64,000 nt of DNA from Anisodus tanguticus. Taxonomy: Eukaryota > Streptophyta > Magnoliopsida > Solanales > Solanaceae. The notes beneath the pieces are model-generated. The model was not told where the DNA came from. It made no database searches and saw only the letters and a list, made by a program, of their open reading frames with translations. The stretch spans positions 57,608,513 through 57,672,512 of the forward strand of contig CM067539.1 in the NCBI GenBank assembly GCA_034509755.1, read 5' to 3'. Of this stretch, positions 1 through 11,391 are shown piece by piece (position 1 is the first letter of the stretch; each line of letters starts with the position of its first letter). Position numbers and translations under genes: made by a program.

Positions 1-510
1 CTAAAGAGGTTGAATCAAAGTGTAATATTTCGTAAGTTGACTGTCATAAACAGCAGTGACCAGAATATAATTGGATTATAAAAAGTTGCAAAGAGGTAGA
101 TTTTGAGGTTTCCAATTCATTCTCCCACACATTGCACGAAATATTTGATCCGTGCAAGAAGGGAACATACTCTGCTGCTTCTCTCTTCCTGAGGCCTCAA
201 ACTTCATGAATTCTTTAAACCTCTTCCCAATGCCTTAATTTAATTAATCATTCTTTATTCCTACTAATAAATTAACCATGCACATGAAGCTATCATCTTC
301 AATTTATTACTTTAATCATTCTTTATTAGGACTAATATTTTAACCATGCACATGAAGCTATCATCATCCACTCTCTCCATTTCATGGTTTTGCCCACTGT
401 CCCCCGACTCTTTATTTGACCGAATATGCGAGATTAAAATGTAAAGTTGACTTATGTACTGTAGCATTTTTTGGTACATTTAAACGGACTAAATAAACTT
501 CTTAAGATTT
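1..510. other. Intergenic sequence, no supported gene
   Basis: I see no complete gene here. The minus strand reads without a stop for about 51 codons from position 234 down to about 79 and ends at a TAA, so it could be the tail of a coding exon. The peptide is not one I recognise and no start or splice acceptor is convincing. The rest is AT-rich. Confidence 0.4.
245..368 (+). repeat. Two-copy tandem duplication, 68-bp period
   Basis: A unit of about 56 bp (245-300) recurs at 313-368. Both copies contain TTAACCATGCACATGAAGC in the same order, with a few substitutions in the TAATAAA part. It is a simple local duplication, and no function is evident. Confidence 0.8.
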
Positions 511-1562
511 TATTGGAATATGTAAAGCAGTACGGGAAGTAAATAACTATTACAAGTGTTCGAAAGGATAAACGAATTGCCAAAATTCAGAACTGCCGCA
601 AAGTTGTTGAGTCTTGAATCTTGATAACCTGAAATCAAGAAACACTAAATCTGGATTGTTACCACTGTGTGCTGAGTCCAGTGATGGCACTCTGTCCTTA
701 AGACAAGATTGTCCCGTATATATGTTTTTACGTTAACGAACAATAGTCTCCCAAGATAAAACAACACTTAATATCAATACTACAAAGCAAATAGGTTGAT
801 CCTGACGAAGAAAACAAATATGATTCGACTTGCTGAAGAAATGGAAAAGGAAGGAAGAGTTTCTGTTTTGACACACTGTTTCTGGACAGCCAAGTAATGG
901 TTGTTTATGGCCATTGAAGGAGGGCGTAATTCAGCCAAGTAATGGTTGTTAATGGAGGGAGTTAATCAGCCAAGTAATGGCTGGTTAATGCACAATAACG
1001 CCCCTAAAAATCAACTCCAACAGTAGGCAGAAACTTTCTGTCTTCCTTCGTTCCCAAATTCAACATTCCAGAAACTTCAGAGACCAAACTGTAAATATTA
1101 AACAATCTGGGGGTCTATCAGAAGAAGCCCAAGGCCTACGACCCGAGACGCGAGCCCGAGTCCGGACTGGACGGGACGGGCGGGCGACGGCGGCGCGCGT
1201 GTGGGCTTAGCCTTGAACCCAAGCACATCTAGGTCCTCCCTCCTTTAAACATATGGGATACCCCTTGGGGTCCCAAACCCTTAGCCAATTTAGAGACTTA
1301 TAAAGAGAACAATTCTTCCTTTTCCCACCGATGTGGTAGATTTGTCCCACACCATATTTCCATGCCTAAAACACCTTACTTCGTGGACCAATATCTCTTT
1401 CATTTCTTAATGAAATTTGATGATTCTTGGCCCTACGGTCATCTATTCACTTAGTAGATTATGCACGTGTGAAGACACAAATCCTCCAACATGCGGAACA
1501 CTAGTGTTTAATTCATTAAATATGGGTGGACGCACCTCCCCACCAAAGGCAAATTTCCAACA
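511..1562 (-). mobile_element. Solo LTR, minus orientation (family A, younger subfamily)
   Basis: Read on the minus strand it starts TGTTGGAAATTTGCC at 1562 and ends near 511 with CATATTCCAATA, the decayed form of the family terminus CATATCCAACA. It matches the LTRs at 1824, 6791 and 38273 along its length. Flanks are GATTT (506-510) and GATCT (1563-1567), a 5-bp target duplication with one C/T difference. No internal element sequence is attached, so this is a solo LTR left by LTR-LTR recombination. Confidence 0.88.
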
Positions 1563-1683
1563 GATCTTTCGTAAGTTACTTTACTCAAATCGTCTAGAAG
1601 AAGAAACTTTATTTATTTGAACACATTTTTTTAAATTTGCAAATCTTCTTTGTGTTTGTGACCTTCATTTTCTAGAAATTTAG

Positions 1684-1823
1684 TGTTGGAAATTTGCCTT
1701 TGATGTGTATTGCGTCCACCCATATTTAATGACTTAAACACTAGGGTTTTGCATGTTGGAGACTTTGGTTCTTCACACGTGCATAATCTACTAAGTGAGT
1801 AGATGACCGTAGGGCCAAGGATC
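1684..1823 (+). mobile_element. Left part of an older LTR (family A, older subfamily) interrupted at 1823
   Basis: Begins TGTTGGAAATTTGCC and runs in register with the other family LTRs until GGCCAAGGATC. There a complete copia element (1824-7938) is inserted. The sequence resumes at 7944 with GTCAAATTTCATTAAG, which is exactly what follows this point in the uninterrupted copy at 37981. The last five bases (1819-1823, GGATC) are the target duplication of the inserted element. Confidence 0.88.
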
Positions 1824-2598
1824 TGTTGGAAATTTGCCTTTAGTGGGGAGGTGCGTCCATTCGTATTTAATGACTTAAATACTAGGGTTCTGTATGTTGG
1901 AGGCTTTGTCTCTTCACACGTGCATAATCTACTAAGTGAGTAGATGACCGTAGGGCCAAGAATCGTCAAATTTCATTGAGAAATGAAAGAGATATTGGTC
2001 CACGAAGTAAGGTGTTTGAGGCATGGAAATATGGTGTGGGACAAATCTACCACATCGGTGGGAAAATAAAGAATTGTTCTCTTTATAAGTTCCAAAATTG
2101 GCTAAGGGTTTAGGACCCCAAGGGGTAACCCATGTGTTTGAAGGAGGGAGGACCTAGATGTGTTTGGGTTCAAGGCTAAGCCCACGCGCCCGCCTCGCCG
2201 GTCCGGTCCGGGCTCGGGCCTCGGGCTTCGGGCTTCTTCTGATAGACCCCCAGATTGTTTAATATTTACAGCTTGGTCCCTGGAGTTTTTGGAAAGATAA
2301 AATTAGGAACGACGGTTCTGCCTGCCGTTTGGGTTGATTAGTTGTTGTTTTATCTTCGGAGACTATTTCCCCTTAACGTAAAAGCATATATACGGGGCAA
2401 TCTTGTCTTAAAGACAGAGAGTCATCTCTCGACTCAGCCCACAGTTGTAACAATCCAGATTTAGTGTTTCTTGATTTCAGTTTATCAAGATTCAAGACTC
2501 AACAAGCTTGCGACAGTTCTGAATATTGGCTTGTTTGTTTATCCTTTCGAACACTTGTAATATTTATTTACTTCCCGTACTGCTTTACATATCCAACA
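1824..2598 (+). repeat. 5' LTR (internally deleted), 775 bp
   Basis: Starts TGTTGGAAATTTGCC, ends CATATCCAACA. Compared with the partner LTR it jumps from GGAACGACGG near 2310 to GGGTTGATTAGTTG near 2332. It therefore lacks the segment that in the partner (about 7330-7675) carries the TATA-like box. Confidence 0.9.
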
Positions 2599-2632
2599 AG
2601 TTTAAGACAAGATTTGTATTAGTGTTCGAAAG

Positions 2633-5600
2633 ATGTCGGTCAAAAGTTATGTGACCAAATATGAATATGGTTGTGGTTTTCTAGTAGAAGAGACTTGTGA
2701 TTATGTTGTTGAAGGTCAACTTGTTCATGGTGTCACCGCTCCTGAGAGTGGTGGGAACAAGCGCCCACGAGAGGCTGGGGATGTCAACTGGGACAAGAGG
2801 ATAAGACTGAAGATATCGTTCTATCTTGTAGCAGAAGGCCTATATCTTTCCCAGATAAAGGATCCGAATTATGGTAAGGAGAAAATGGACACTCAGTCCG
2901 ATGAAGTGACTGAAGTGGGCCAGAATCCGAAATTGGGATTAGTAATTTTCCTTCCTTGTAAAAAATAAGGTTAAATGATGTATGATTAAAAAGGGCTTAA
3001 AGTAAGGAGGAATATGGAAATATTTTCCGAAATAATTTATATTCCTTACGCTTTAAAATCAGATGTTTAATCTCATCTTACTTCCCGTTTAAAGATTGAA
3101 TTTTGTAAACGACTTAAAAAGATCCGTTCTTTTAAGTGTAATTATTAAAAGTGTGTAAAGTATGTTCGCACATACGATGGAGAAAGATCCACTGACTGTG
3201 CGAAAACTGTTACCACTCTTAAGTAAGCGCCAAGAATTGTCTGGGCACCAATCATAAGGGAAGAAGACTAAAAGCTAAAGACGTTGAGCCTGTCACACTA
3301 TTTGGCAGAAGATCCTTCATAGAATGATATTGGACATTCTGTCATACAAAGCCTACGGGCGACTGGAGTGGGCCAAAATTCCTTTGATATGATGATACTG
3401 GACACTCAGTCATACAAAGCCTACGGGCGACTGGAGTGGGGCCAGAATTCATTTCATAGGAAAAGTAATGGACACCTAGTGTGGAGGGCCAGATTTTCCA
3501 GATCTTAAATGACCTGAAGGCCAAAGGAAAGGCAGAAAAGAAATTGGACACTCATCCTGCCAAAGCAACTGGAGTGGGACAGAGTATCTAGATCACATAT
3601 GATCAGGTTACGCCCTAACCAAGGGCAAGATATTGTTCATGTGAAGCAACGCGACCTCTAAAGTAGAAGGGGCTGGAGAGGTTGTCCTCAATAGGAATTC
3701 AGGGAATGGGATCACTCTAAAGGAGGTAATACATGTCCCAAACTTGGTTTAAGGGACGATGTTGGTCAAGCTGATTTGAAACTAGTTCAACAGGTCTATA
3801 ATAACTAAGAGTGGTACAGTATGTCTGTAGCCAAATGAATGATATATTTGTAATCCGTGCATCTATGCCATCATAGATTAAGACACGTTAAATAGAAAGT
3901 AATTCAAAAGCTAACGAAGTTGAGATTGTTGTCTTCTGTCGACATAAACCCTTTAAATAAATGTGAGGTAGGCGAAGAGGCAAAATCACCTTTCCAAGTT
4001 CCATCGAAGGAATAGCGAAAGAAGCACCGCTCCTCTAGAACTTAGTCACACCTACATGGGTGATTTGAAGTTTATACAAAATAGAGGGGGGGAGACAAGT
4101 ACTTTGTAACCTTCATTGATGATGGTACAACGTATTGTAACCTTTGTTTGTTGAAAATCAAAGATGAAGTTGCTGAAGCGGATAAGCGCTACAAAGCAGA
4201 AGCTGAAAATCAACTAAGCATACGGATTGAAGAATTCGTAGTGATAGAGGGGGAGAATGTGAAGCATCGTTCATCAAACGACTGCTCAATACTCACCTCA
4301 GTCTAACGGTGTTAGCCAAGCGCAAAGCCGTACGCCCAAATTATGTAGGGCAAGGCGATCCTTACTGCTAATGCGATTCTCAACATAACCCCGCATAAGG
4401 ATAAGGATAACTCTCCTTGTGAAACATGAAAAGGATCTCACATACAAATATTGTGATGTGGGGTGTCTTGGTAGAGGTTGTATTATAGAAACAGGTCAAG
4501 TTGGACCTAAGACTGTAAATTGCATATCCACTGGATCTGCAAATAACAGTAGTGCTTATCGCCTCTTGGCGTCAAAAAATGTTGAATTCTTTGAAGATAA
4601 CTTTCCTTGAAAAGGAAAAAATGAGTAATTGCTCAAGGTTAACAAGAACCCGCGAGTGCCTAACTGTCCGGAACTAGACGTTCTGTATCTACAGGACTCG
4701 GAAGTTGTTGTCAGTTCGGATCTTAATATTCCAGATCTACAGAACTTAAGGATTCTAGATGTTGAACCGAGACGGAGCAAAGAGGGGTCAAAGACTTGTT
4801 CTAGGCCTTCTAGCTTGTATGGTTGAGAATGAACCATGAACAATTAACAAAGAATTGTCATCTCCAAAATCGCTGCTTTTGAAAGAAGCTAAAGAGAGAA
4901 ATAGATTCCATCATATAGAACCATACTTGTGTAATGGTTAATCTTCCTCTGGAAAAAGAACCTTTGGGTTGTGAAAAAGAATACTCAAAAGTGAGTACAA
5001 AGTAGATGGATCTACTGACGGGTATAAGGCCTCGGCTACTTGTACACGTACTTCCATGTGAATATCTTAACATCTAGGGCCATTGCAATCTTGCGTGGCA
5101 TGGATGTTTAAACAACCTTCCTAACCGGAGGGTTGGAAGGGGAGAATCAGAGTTGGTTTGCTGGACTGTTGGGCTTCTTCCTAAACTTTCATTTTGGTCC
5201 TTGAAATGTTTACATTTTGGTCCTAGAAGTTTCAGATAAAATAGAAACAATGAATCTGACCACAGAAACATTGACTCTGAAGTTAGAAAGCCAACAGTTG
5301 GAAAACCAATAGTCTGAGAGTGGAAGTTATATTGAAACAAAAGATATGGGTATCACAGATGACATCTTAGGAATTGGATTTCTAAGACATCTAAAGGACT
5401 GGTCTAACTCCAAACTCAGTTGTGACATAACTAACAGTCTCGTTGAAGTCACCAATGGATATAAATCATAGAACTGATTGGAATCATGGTGTACCCATAG
5501 ACAAGGAGCGATATGTGCAGGTCACATGTAGTTCAATGGATTGTACACACTACAACCGACCTGGTATCGGCCTACAAAGTAGATCAGTTGAACTAAGGTT

Positions 5601-6130
5601 CACTGATGATTTTAATAAATGATAAATAGAAGGCGTTGAGACGGATATGAGAATATCTGAAATATTCGTTTATCTACGGATTATAGTATTCTGGATGTCC
5701 GGCGGTTCTGGGAGAACACAGTGATGCAAATTGGACATCAAATGTGAAGAACACCAAAGCCACAAGTAAATGTGTATGGTGGGTCTTGGAAAAACCTCTA
5801 AGCAAACTTGCATCGGCCGATTCATGATGGAATCGGAGTTTATCGATTTATACAAAGCATGAAAGAAGTTAAGTAACTTTACGACTCCTTAGAGGACGTC
5901 CCTTATTGGGAGAAACTCGTGCCTTCAGCAGTTATACACTGTGGCTAGCCGGTCGGCTTCAGGAAAGGACACGGATGATGGCGTCTGGACATATCTGTCA
6001 GGATCTGTCGGAGACATAAGACCGTATGGCAGTTGATCATCACGGGTGTCACTTCTTTGATTACTAATCAAAGGATATAGAGGACTTTTAACTAAGGGAC
6101 TACCCGAAGATCAAGTGTTTTGCCTGTCTA
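2633..6130 (+). pseudogene. Remnant copia gag-pol polyprotein
   Basis: An open stretch of 111 codons starts at 2633 just after the LTR and is probably the gag N-terminus, though I do not recognise it firmly. From about 4095 a recognisable copia integrase core begins (KYFVTFIDDGTTYC), followed near 4270-4400 by traces of the QYSPQSNG and AILTANAILN motifs in shifting frames. The start of reverse transcriptase (PRRSK, then ENEP and the KRxLK/DGS region) lies at 4765-5040, and RNase H-like sequence (YSGCPAVLGEHSDANW, one frame) lies near 5690-5760, with its tail to about 6130. Many stops and frameshifts separate these pieces, so it cannot encode a working protein. The order INT then RT then RNase H places it in Ty1/copia. 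Confidence 0.75.
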
Positions 6131-6790
6131 GGGGAATGGGCTTAAAACCCAAACAATACGAACATTTGCGGTGGTAACCCAACTATACTGATTGGAGATC
6201 CCAAGAATTTGGTTCAATGGGAAAACTAAGCTGTAAAAAAGTTCAGTTGAACGCTTCGGTGGAAGCAAGAGCACTTCGGATGATGATTTCTGTAGGGAAA
6301 CATGAATCCAAAGTTGTTCCCGCGATAGACATTAAAGTGCTACCTGCATGGTAGGTAAATATTAAGCTTCCAAACCTTTAACGATCCTCAAACGGTTGAG
6401 GTTAAGGTTGGGGAAACTTTTAATAATTCCTAACACTTGTGAAGTGGGATAGAAAAGGATACCTTGTAGGAGATCACCTATTTAAGTGCGAGGACATGTC
6501 GCCTAAAATGAACGCACTTAAGAATCCAAGTATGTCCACGGCCACAACGGACAAAACAATAAGAAGAAAACCAATAAGGAGAGTTATTGTGTTGGTATCA
6601 TTGTCTTGGCTTACACTAAATACTGACGGTTCAAGACATCACATTCACCGCACAGTAAGTAAGTCCGGTAGTATTCATCTAGGGAAGGTTCAAAGCGGAA
6701 GCTACCTCTCCTGATGCAATATTTTTTCGCTGAAAGATTGCTGGAAGTAGGCACTATGTGTGTGCGCCAAAATCTCTTTCAAGAGAGGAT
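6131..6790 (+). other. 3' untranslated part of the copia element
   Basis: Sequence between the last recognisable RNase H traces and the 3' LTR. A 91-codon open stretch at 6439-6714 has no recognisable motif and I do not call it a gene. The purine run AAGAGAGGA next to the LTR is the candidate polypurine tract. Confidence 0.5.
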
Positions 6791-7938
6791 TGTTGGAAAT
6801 TTGCCTTTAGTGGAGAGGTGCGTCCACCCGTATTTAATGACTTAAACACTACGATTCCGTATGTTGGAGGCTTTGTCTCTTCACACGTGCATAATTTACT
6901 AAGTGAGTAGATGACCGCAGGGCCAAGAATCGTCAAATTTCATTGATAAATGAAAGAGATATTGGTCCACGAAGTAAGGTGTTTGAGGCATGGAAATATG
7001 GTGTGGGACAAATCTACCACATCGGTGGGAAAAAGAAGAATTATTCTCTTTATAAGTCTAAAAATTGGCTAAGGGTTTGGGACCCCAAGGGGTAACCCAT
7101 GTGTTTGAAGGAGGTAGGACCTGGATGTGCTCGGGTTCAAGGCTAAGCCCACACGCGCGCCGCCGCCGCCCGCCCGTCCCGTCTGGTCCGGGGTCGGATC
7201 TCGGGTCTCGGGTCGTGGGACTTGGGACTTGGGACTTGGGATTTGGGCTTCTTCTGATAGACCCCCAGATTATTTAATATTTACAGTTTGGTCCCTGGAG
7301 TTTCTGGAAAGATGAAATTGGGAACGACGGAAGGCAGAAAGTCCTTTATGCTGCACATTAAATCAGCCATTACTTAGTTGATTAACTCATTCACAAATGG
7401 CCATAAACAGCCATTACTTGGCTAATAAACTGACATTACTTGGCAGTTGAGGAGTCTCTCCCCTTATGCTATATATTGGAGCCTTTTGACTCAATTGCTG
7501 AGACTACAAGAATATATACAACACAACACAGAGACAAACAGAAGAGAGAACAAACTGAAACTCTAAACAGTGGGCAAAAACATAACAGAAAACTCTTCCT
7601 TCCTTTTCCATTCTTCAGCAAGTCGTTTCGTGTTTGTTTTCTTCGTCAAAATCAACCTATTTGCTTTGTAGTGTTGATTAGTTGTTGTTTTATCTTGGGA
7701 GACTATTACCCTTTAACGTAAAAGCATATATACGAGGCAATCTTATCTTAAATACAGAGAGTCATCTCTCGACTCAGCCAACAGTTGTAACAATCTAGAT
7801 TTAGTGTTTCTTGATTTCAGGTTATCAAGATTCAAGACTCAACAAGCTTGCGACTGTTCTGAATATTGGCTTGTTTGTTTATCTTTTTGAACACTTGTAA
7901 TATTTATTTACTTCCCGTACTACTTTACATATCCAACA
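6791..7938 (+). repeat. 3' LTR, 1148 bp
   Basis: Starts TGTTGGAAATTTGCC, ends CATATCCAACA. It contains a GC-rich CGCGCCGCCGCCGCCC stretch near 7153, a TATA-like GCTATATATTGG near 7468, and the conserved hairpin block at 7701-7776. This is the fuller of the element's two LTRs. Confidence 0.9.
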
Positions 7939-7943
7939 GGATT

Positions 7944-8781
7944 GTCAAATTTCATTAAGAAATGAAAGAGATATTTGGTCCACAAAGTAAGGTGTTTGAG
8001 GCATGAAAAATATGGTGTGGAACAAATCTCCCTCATCGGTAGGGAATGGAAGAATTGTTCATTTTATAAGCCAAAAAATGGATAAGGGTTTGGGACCCTA
8101 AGGGGTAACCCATGGGTTCAAGCTAAGCTCACATATGCGCACCGCTGCCCATCCGGTTCGGGCTTCGGGCTTCTTCTGATATTATCTTTTTGGACCCAAA
8201 TTGCTTAATATTTACAGTTTGGTCCCTGGAGTTTCAGGAAAGATAAAATTGGGAAGAGGTTCCAGCGACGGAGGGTAGAAAGCCTTTTGGGTTGGTTTTG
8301 GAGCATTGAATCTCTATTACTTTGCACATGAATTCACCCATTTATTTGGCTGAATGTAACTCCTCACTAAGTGTCATTACATGGCTATTAAAAGTCATTA
8401 GTTGGCTAGTTGAGAAGCCACCCTCCTTACACTATAAATTGAGGCATTTGGCTCAATTGTTAGAGACTTGAGAAAATTTCAGAAATCTTCCTCTTCCTCT
8501 CTAGCATTATTTCATTACTTAAAGTTCTTCAACAGTAACATTTGATTTCCTTTGCTCATTTGTTAAGTTGCTGTTTTACTTTGGGAGGCTATTGCCCATA
8601 ACGTAAGAGCATATATACGGAGCAATCTTGTCTTAAAGACAGAGTGTCATCACTCGACTCAGCAAAGTATCAAAGTGATTGTAATCGTTCTTATTTATAA
8701 TTTGTTGTAATCGTTAGTAGTTTATCCTTTCTGTCTATGGTAATATTTACTTCTCATTTCCTGCAATTATTGTAATTCACA
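7944..8781 (+). mobile_element. Right part of the interrupted older LTR
   Basis: Continues the LTR that starts at 1684. Its first half resembles the younger LTRs but from about 8280 it diverges and instead matches the right part of the older LTR at 39572-40184 (for example CTTTGCTCATTTGTT). It carries the conserved hairpin block at 8588-8661. The end is placed near 8781 (TTCACA). I could not find a convincing outer target duplication, so the last bases are uncertain. Confidence 0.75.
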
Positions 8782-9074
8782 GTTTGTACATGATTTCCCT
8801 ACTCCAGATATATATAATAGTGGCCTTGTTGACTTCAAGCGGATATTTACAATCTTCAATAATATGTCGTCCTCTTCGTAAACTTGACAATAAATAGACA
8901 ACCATTTTTCACTTCTACTTCTTTGATTCTATGTCTTTTCTCATAGTAAATCCTTGTTTGATACGTTATAATTCTATAGTGAATCTTGAAGTAGAATATA
9001 GCTTACTTGAGTATCTGAACATTCATTTTCCATGATCATCTTGAAAAGGTCCTCAAAAGTAACATCTCCAGCGT

Positions 9075-9879
9075 CAGGGGAGGACCAACGTGGAGCCTTC
9101 CCGAGGCTCAAGCACCCATTAATCTCGTATCGAACTCTATATATTTATTAATATTAAAAAGAATCATATAATATTGATAGCGAGCACCTAGTCAACAAAT
9201 GGTTTTATAGGCAAATTGGTGGTAGACAGATACACAAGGTGTCTCATTTCTGTCTTCCATGCCTGTGTTCGACTCCCCATATAACATATTATTTTGTAAT
9301 TTAAAGACCAACTCATCTTTTCTTATTTATTTCTTATTCACTTGAACTTTCTATTAGTTTTCTCCCTATGCTAATTATTCTTTTTTCTCTTTCACTCGCT
9401 GCCCTTGCTAATTTTTCCTAATAACCTTTTTTTAAAAGAAAACTTTTCCTTTTTTTCCTTTATCCAAGATAAATACTCTCTCCGTTCCACCATAAGTGGT
9501 CGTCTAGGCCTTTCAATTTTCCAAAATAAGTGGTTCTTTTAGAATTTCAAGAATGCTTTGGGCAGGTTCTTCCAAAATTGTCATTGTTTAAATAATTAAC
9601 ATTCATTTTCTTTTTCTAGGCATTGATTAGGGGTAAATTAGTAAAAGCACTCAAAATTTTCTAGGAGTGAGCACTTTCTTAAGGGGTGTGCACAAGCTAA
9701 AAGAACCACTTATATGGAACGGGTGGAGTATTGTTGTAGTTCCTTTTATTGATTTTTTTCACCATGTGTTTAAATATGATTTGTCTTTTTTTGTGATAAC
9801 TTTTAAATTTGTGCACTTCTATTTTGTAATTAGTAGTTAAGAAAGGACCCACGACTTTAAAATTCTGGATCCGTCACTA
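9075..9879. mobile_element. hAT-type non-autonomous DNA element
   Basis: Starts CAGGGGAGGACC and ends GGATCCGTCACTA, matching imperfect terminal inverted repeats of the solanaceous hAT MITE type. It is flanked by a perfect 8-bp duplication TCCAGCGT (9067-9074 and 9880-9887), the target-site length typical of hAT. No transposase coding sequence is present. A Stowaway MITE is inserted at 9476-9728. Confidence 0.88.
9476..9728. mobile_element. Stowaway-like MITE, 253 bp, inside the hAT element
   Basis: The ends CTCTCTCCGTTCCACCATAA and, on the other strand, CTCCACCCGTTCCATATAAG are inverted repeats of the CTCCCTCCGT type. The element is flanked by TA (9474-9475 and 9729-9730). No coding capacity. 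Confidence 0.88.
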
Positions 9880-10167
9880 TCCAGCGTGTCTCTCTAAACC
9901 TCGTCATCGGTAGTAAATGAAAGTATTGAAGTAATAATTCTTGAAAAGTAAATTCATGAAATTAACCTTTTTTAGATTCATGATAAAATGTGTTTCTTAA
10001 TGATTAGTGAATACACATGCTTTTGCAATTGAAAACAACTCTTTTAACCTTCTTTTCTACTGTAGCTTAGATTAATCTCGGGCACCACTGACTTTTTTCT
10101 TTCAAATTTAATTACCATCTTTCCATATTTTGGACGTTTTTTTCGACCATTCTATTAAGTATATTCC

Positions 10168-10248
10168 TTTTTTATTTTTTAGCCTCTCCCCGGGAGCTCC
10201 CCTGGTTCCCTTGGTCTCGAACTCGCAACCTTCAGATTGAAAGTGGAG
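10168..10248 (-). mobile_element. Short SINE copy, minus strand
   Basis: Flanked by a perfect 15-bp duplication TATTAAGTATATTCC (10153-10167 and 10249-10263). On the minus strand it carries a B-box-like GCGAGTTCGAGACC and ends in an A-rich tail (the T-rich run at the left edge). The A-box region is missing, so it is a 5'-truncated insertion. Confidence 0.8.
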
Positions 10249-10501
10249 TATTAAGTATATTCCAGTACTCTATATACCAATTTTTCTAGCTTGTCAGAAT
10301 TCAAATTTATTCAATAATTGAAATTTGTAAGTTTTATGTGATATTTTTCTAACCATATTTTACTAAAGTAACTATAGTTTTTTTCCCAAAAAAGTCACTC
10401 AATTTTATCTAAATATCACAAAAATTATTGTATCATTTTTTGACAAGAAGTCTCAACTTTGTCTAAATGCCGCAGAAAGTAACTAGGAGGAAACAAATAA
10501 A

Positions 10502-10769
10502 GCCCCCAGGGGCACAGGTGAGTTGGTAAGTGACAAGGTGATTGGGGTAACAACCACTCCGACGTCGCGGGTTCGAATCTGTGTGGTGACAGTCTTTGCT
10601 TTGAAATATTGCAAGGGATGTTGCTGGGTTCGTGTCCCGTTGGTCATCTCCCTTGCAGGGCTTCCACTCGCGCATATCTCTCGATTTACATCCCACCTGA
10701 TCAATGGGCCTCTGGTACATGTGGGGTGGGGGGGGGGGGTTTCGCCTTCGGGACTTTCCCCTTTCACAA
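10502..10769 (+). mobile_element. tRNA-derived SINE, 268 bp
   Basis: Flanked by a perfect 14-bp duplication AGGAAACAAATAAA (10488-10501 and 10770-10783). It carries an A-box-like GGTGAGTTGGTAAGTGAC and a B-box GGGTTCGAATCT about 50 bp apart, the internal pol III promoter layout. A run of 12 G lies at 10728-10739. A fragment of the same family is at 41915-41951. Confidence 0.88.
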
Positions 10770-10833
10770 AGGAAACAAATAAAACATTTGATATGATATT
10801 AGGAAGGGCTAAATGACATTTTGGTTACAAAAT

Positions 10834-11391
10834 TGTTTATCCCAAAAAAGGTACAGTTAAATTTGTAAGCGGTTTAATTATAGAAGGCAATTAATAATAA
10901 TTAAGTGAATGAGAATAAGTAAAAGAAGTAGACTAAGTTGGTGTTATCTTGATTAGAACTTGGTTCGGTCCTTAGCAGAATTGCTTCGAGCCCGAGCCAA
11001 TGTAGAGAGCTTGTACAACTTAAGATTATAGAGAAATCTTGCAAGTAAGTGAAATGAGAATATGATGCTCTTCCAACATGAAGGTTGATCTCCTTTAGCT
11101 ATGAATACAAGACATTTATGCCCGAGAATCATTCTCTAATTTAATTCAACTAAATGACAAAATGACCACATAATGATCAAAGAGTAACGTCTGGCACCAA
11201 ATCCGGAGCGGATCCCTATTAAACTCCTTCGGTCGCCTACCCTTACGTCACTTGGTTCGGCCCTTGTCCAATCCTATTCTTCCAAATCGGACTCAACCCG
11301 AAGTATCTCACAATGGGTGCACAACACTGCTACACCCTTCGACCTCGCACCTAAACCATACCACATGTCATGTCAGTTTCCATCATATACA
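10834..11391 (-). repeat. 3' LTR of the gypsy element, 558 bp
   Basis: Plus-strand left edge TGTTTATCCC, right edge CATCATATACA. Nearly collinear with 21371-21950, and shorter by about 22 bp because of a small deletion near 10868. Confidence 0.92.

Larger units (their letters stand above)
1824..7938 (+). mobile_element. Decayed Ty1/copia element with two LTRs, nested in an LTR
   Basis: Bounded by TGTTGGA (1824) and TCCAACA (7938). LTRs are 1824-2598 and 6791-7938. Target duplication GGATC (1819-1823) and GGATT (7939-7943) differs only by C to T at a CpG. The internal region 2599-6790 carries remnants of copia gag, integrase, reverse transcriptase and RNase H on the plus strand. The only purine-rich stretch before the 3' LTR is AAGAGAGGA (6781-6789). 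The 5' LTR is about 370 bp shorter than the 3' LTR because of an internal deletion near 2310. The element is dead. Confidence 0.9.

Noticed and set aside
7065..7315. Proline/arginine-rich frames in the GC-rich segment
   Set aside because: They fall inside an LTR and are not conserved as frames in the other LTR copies.
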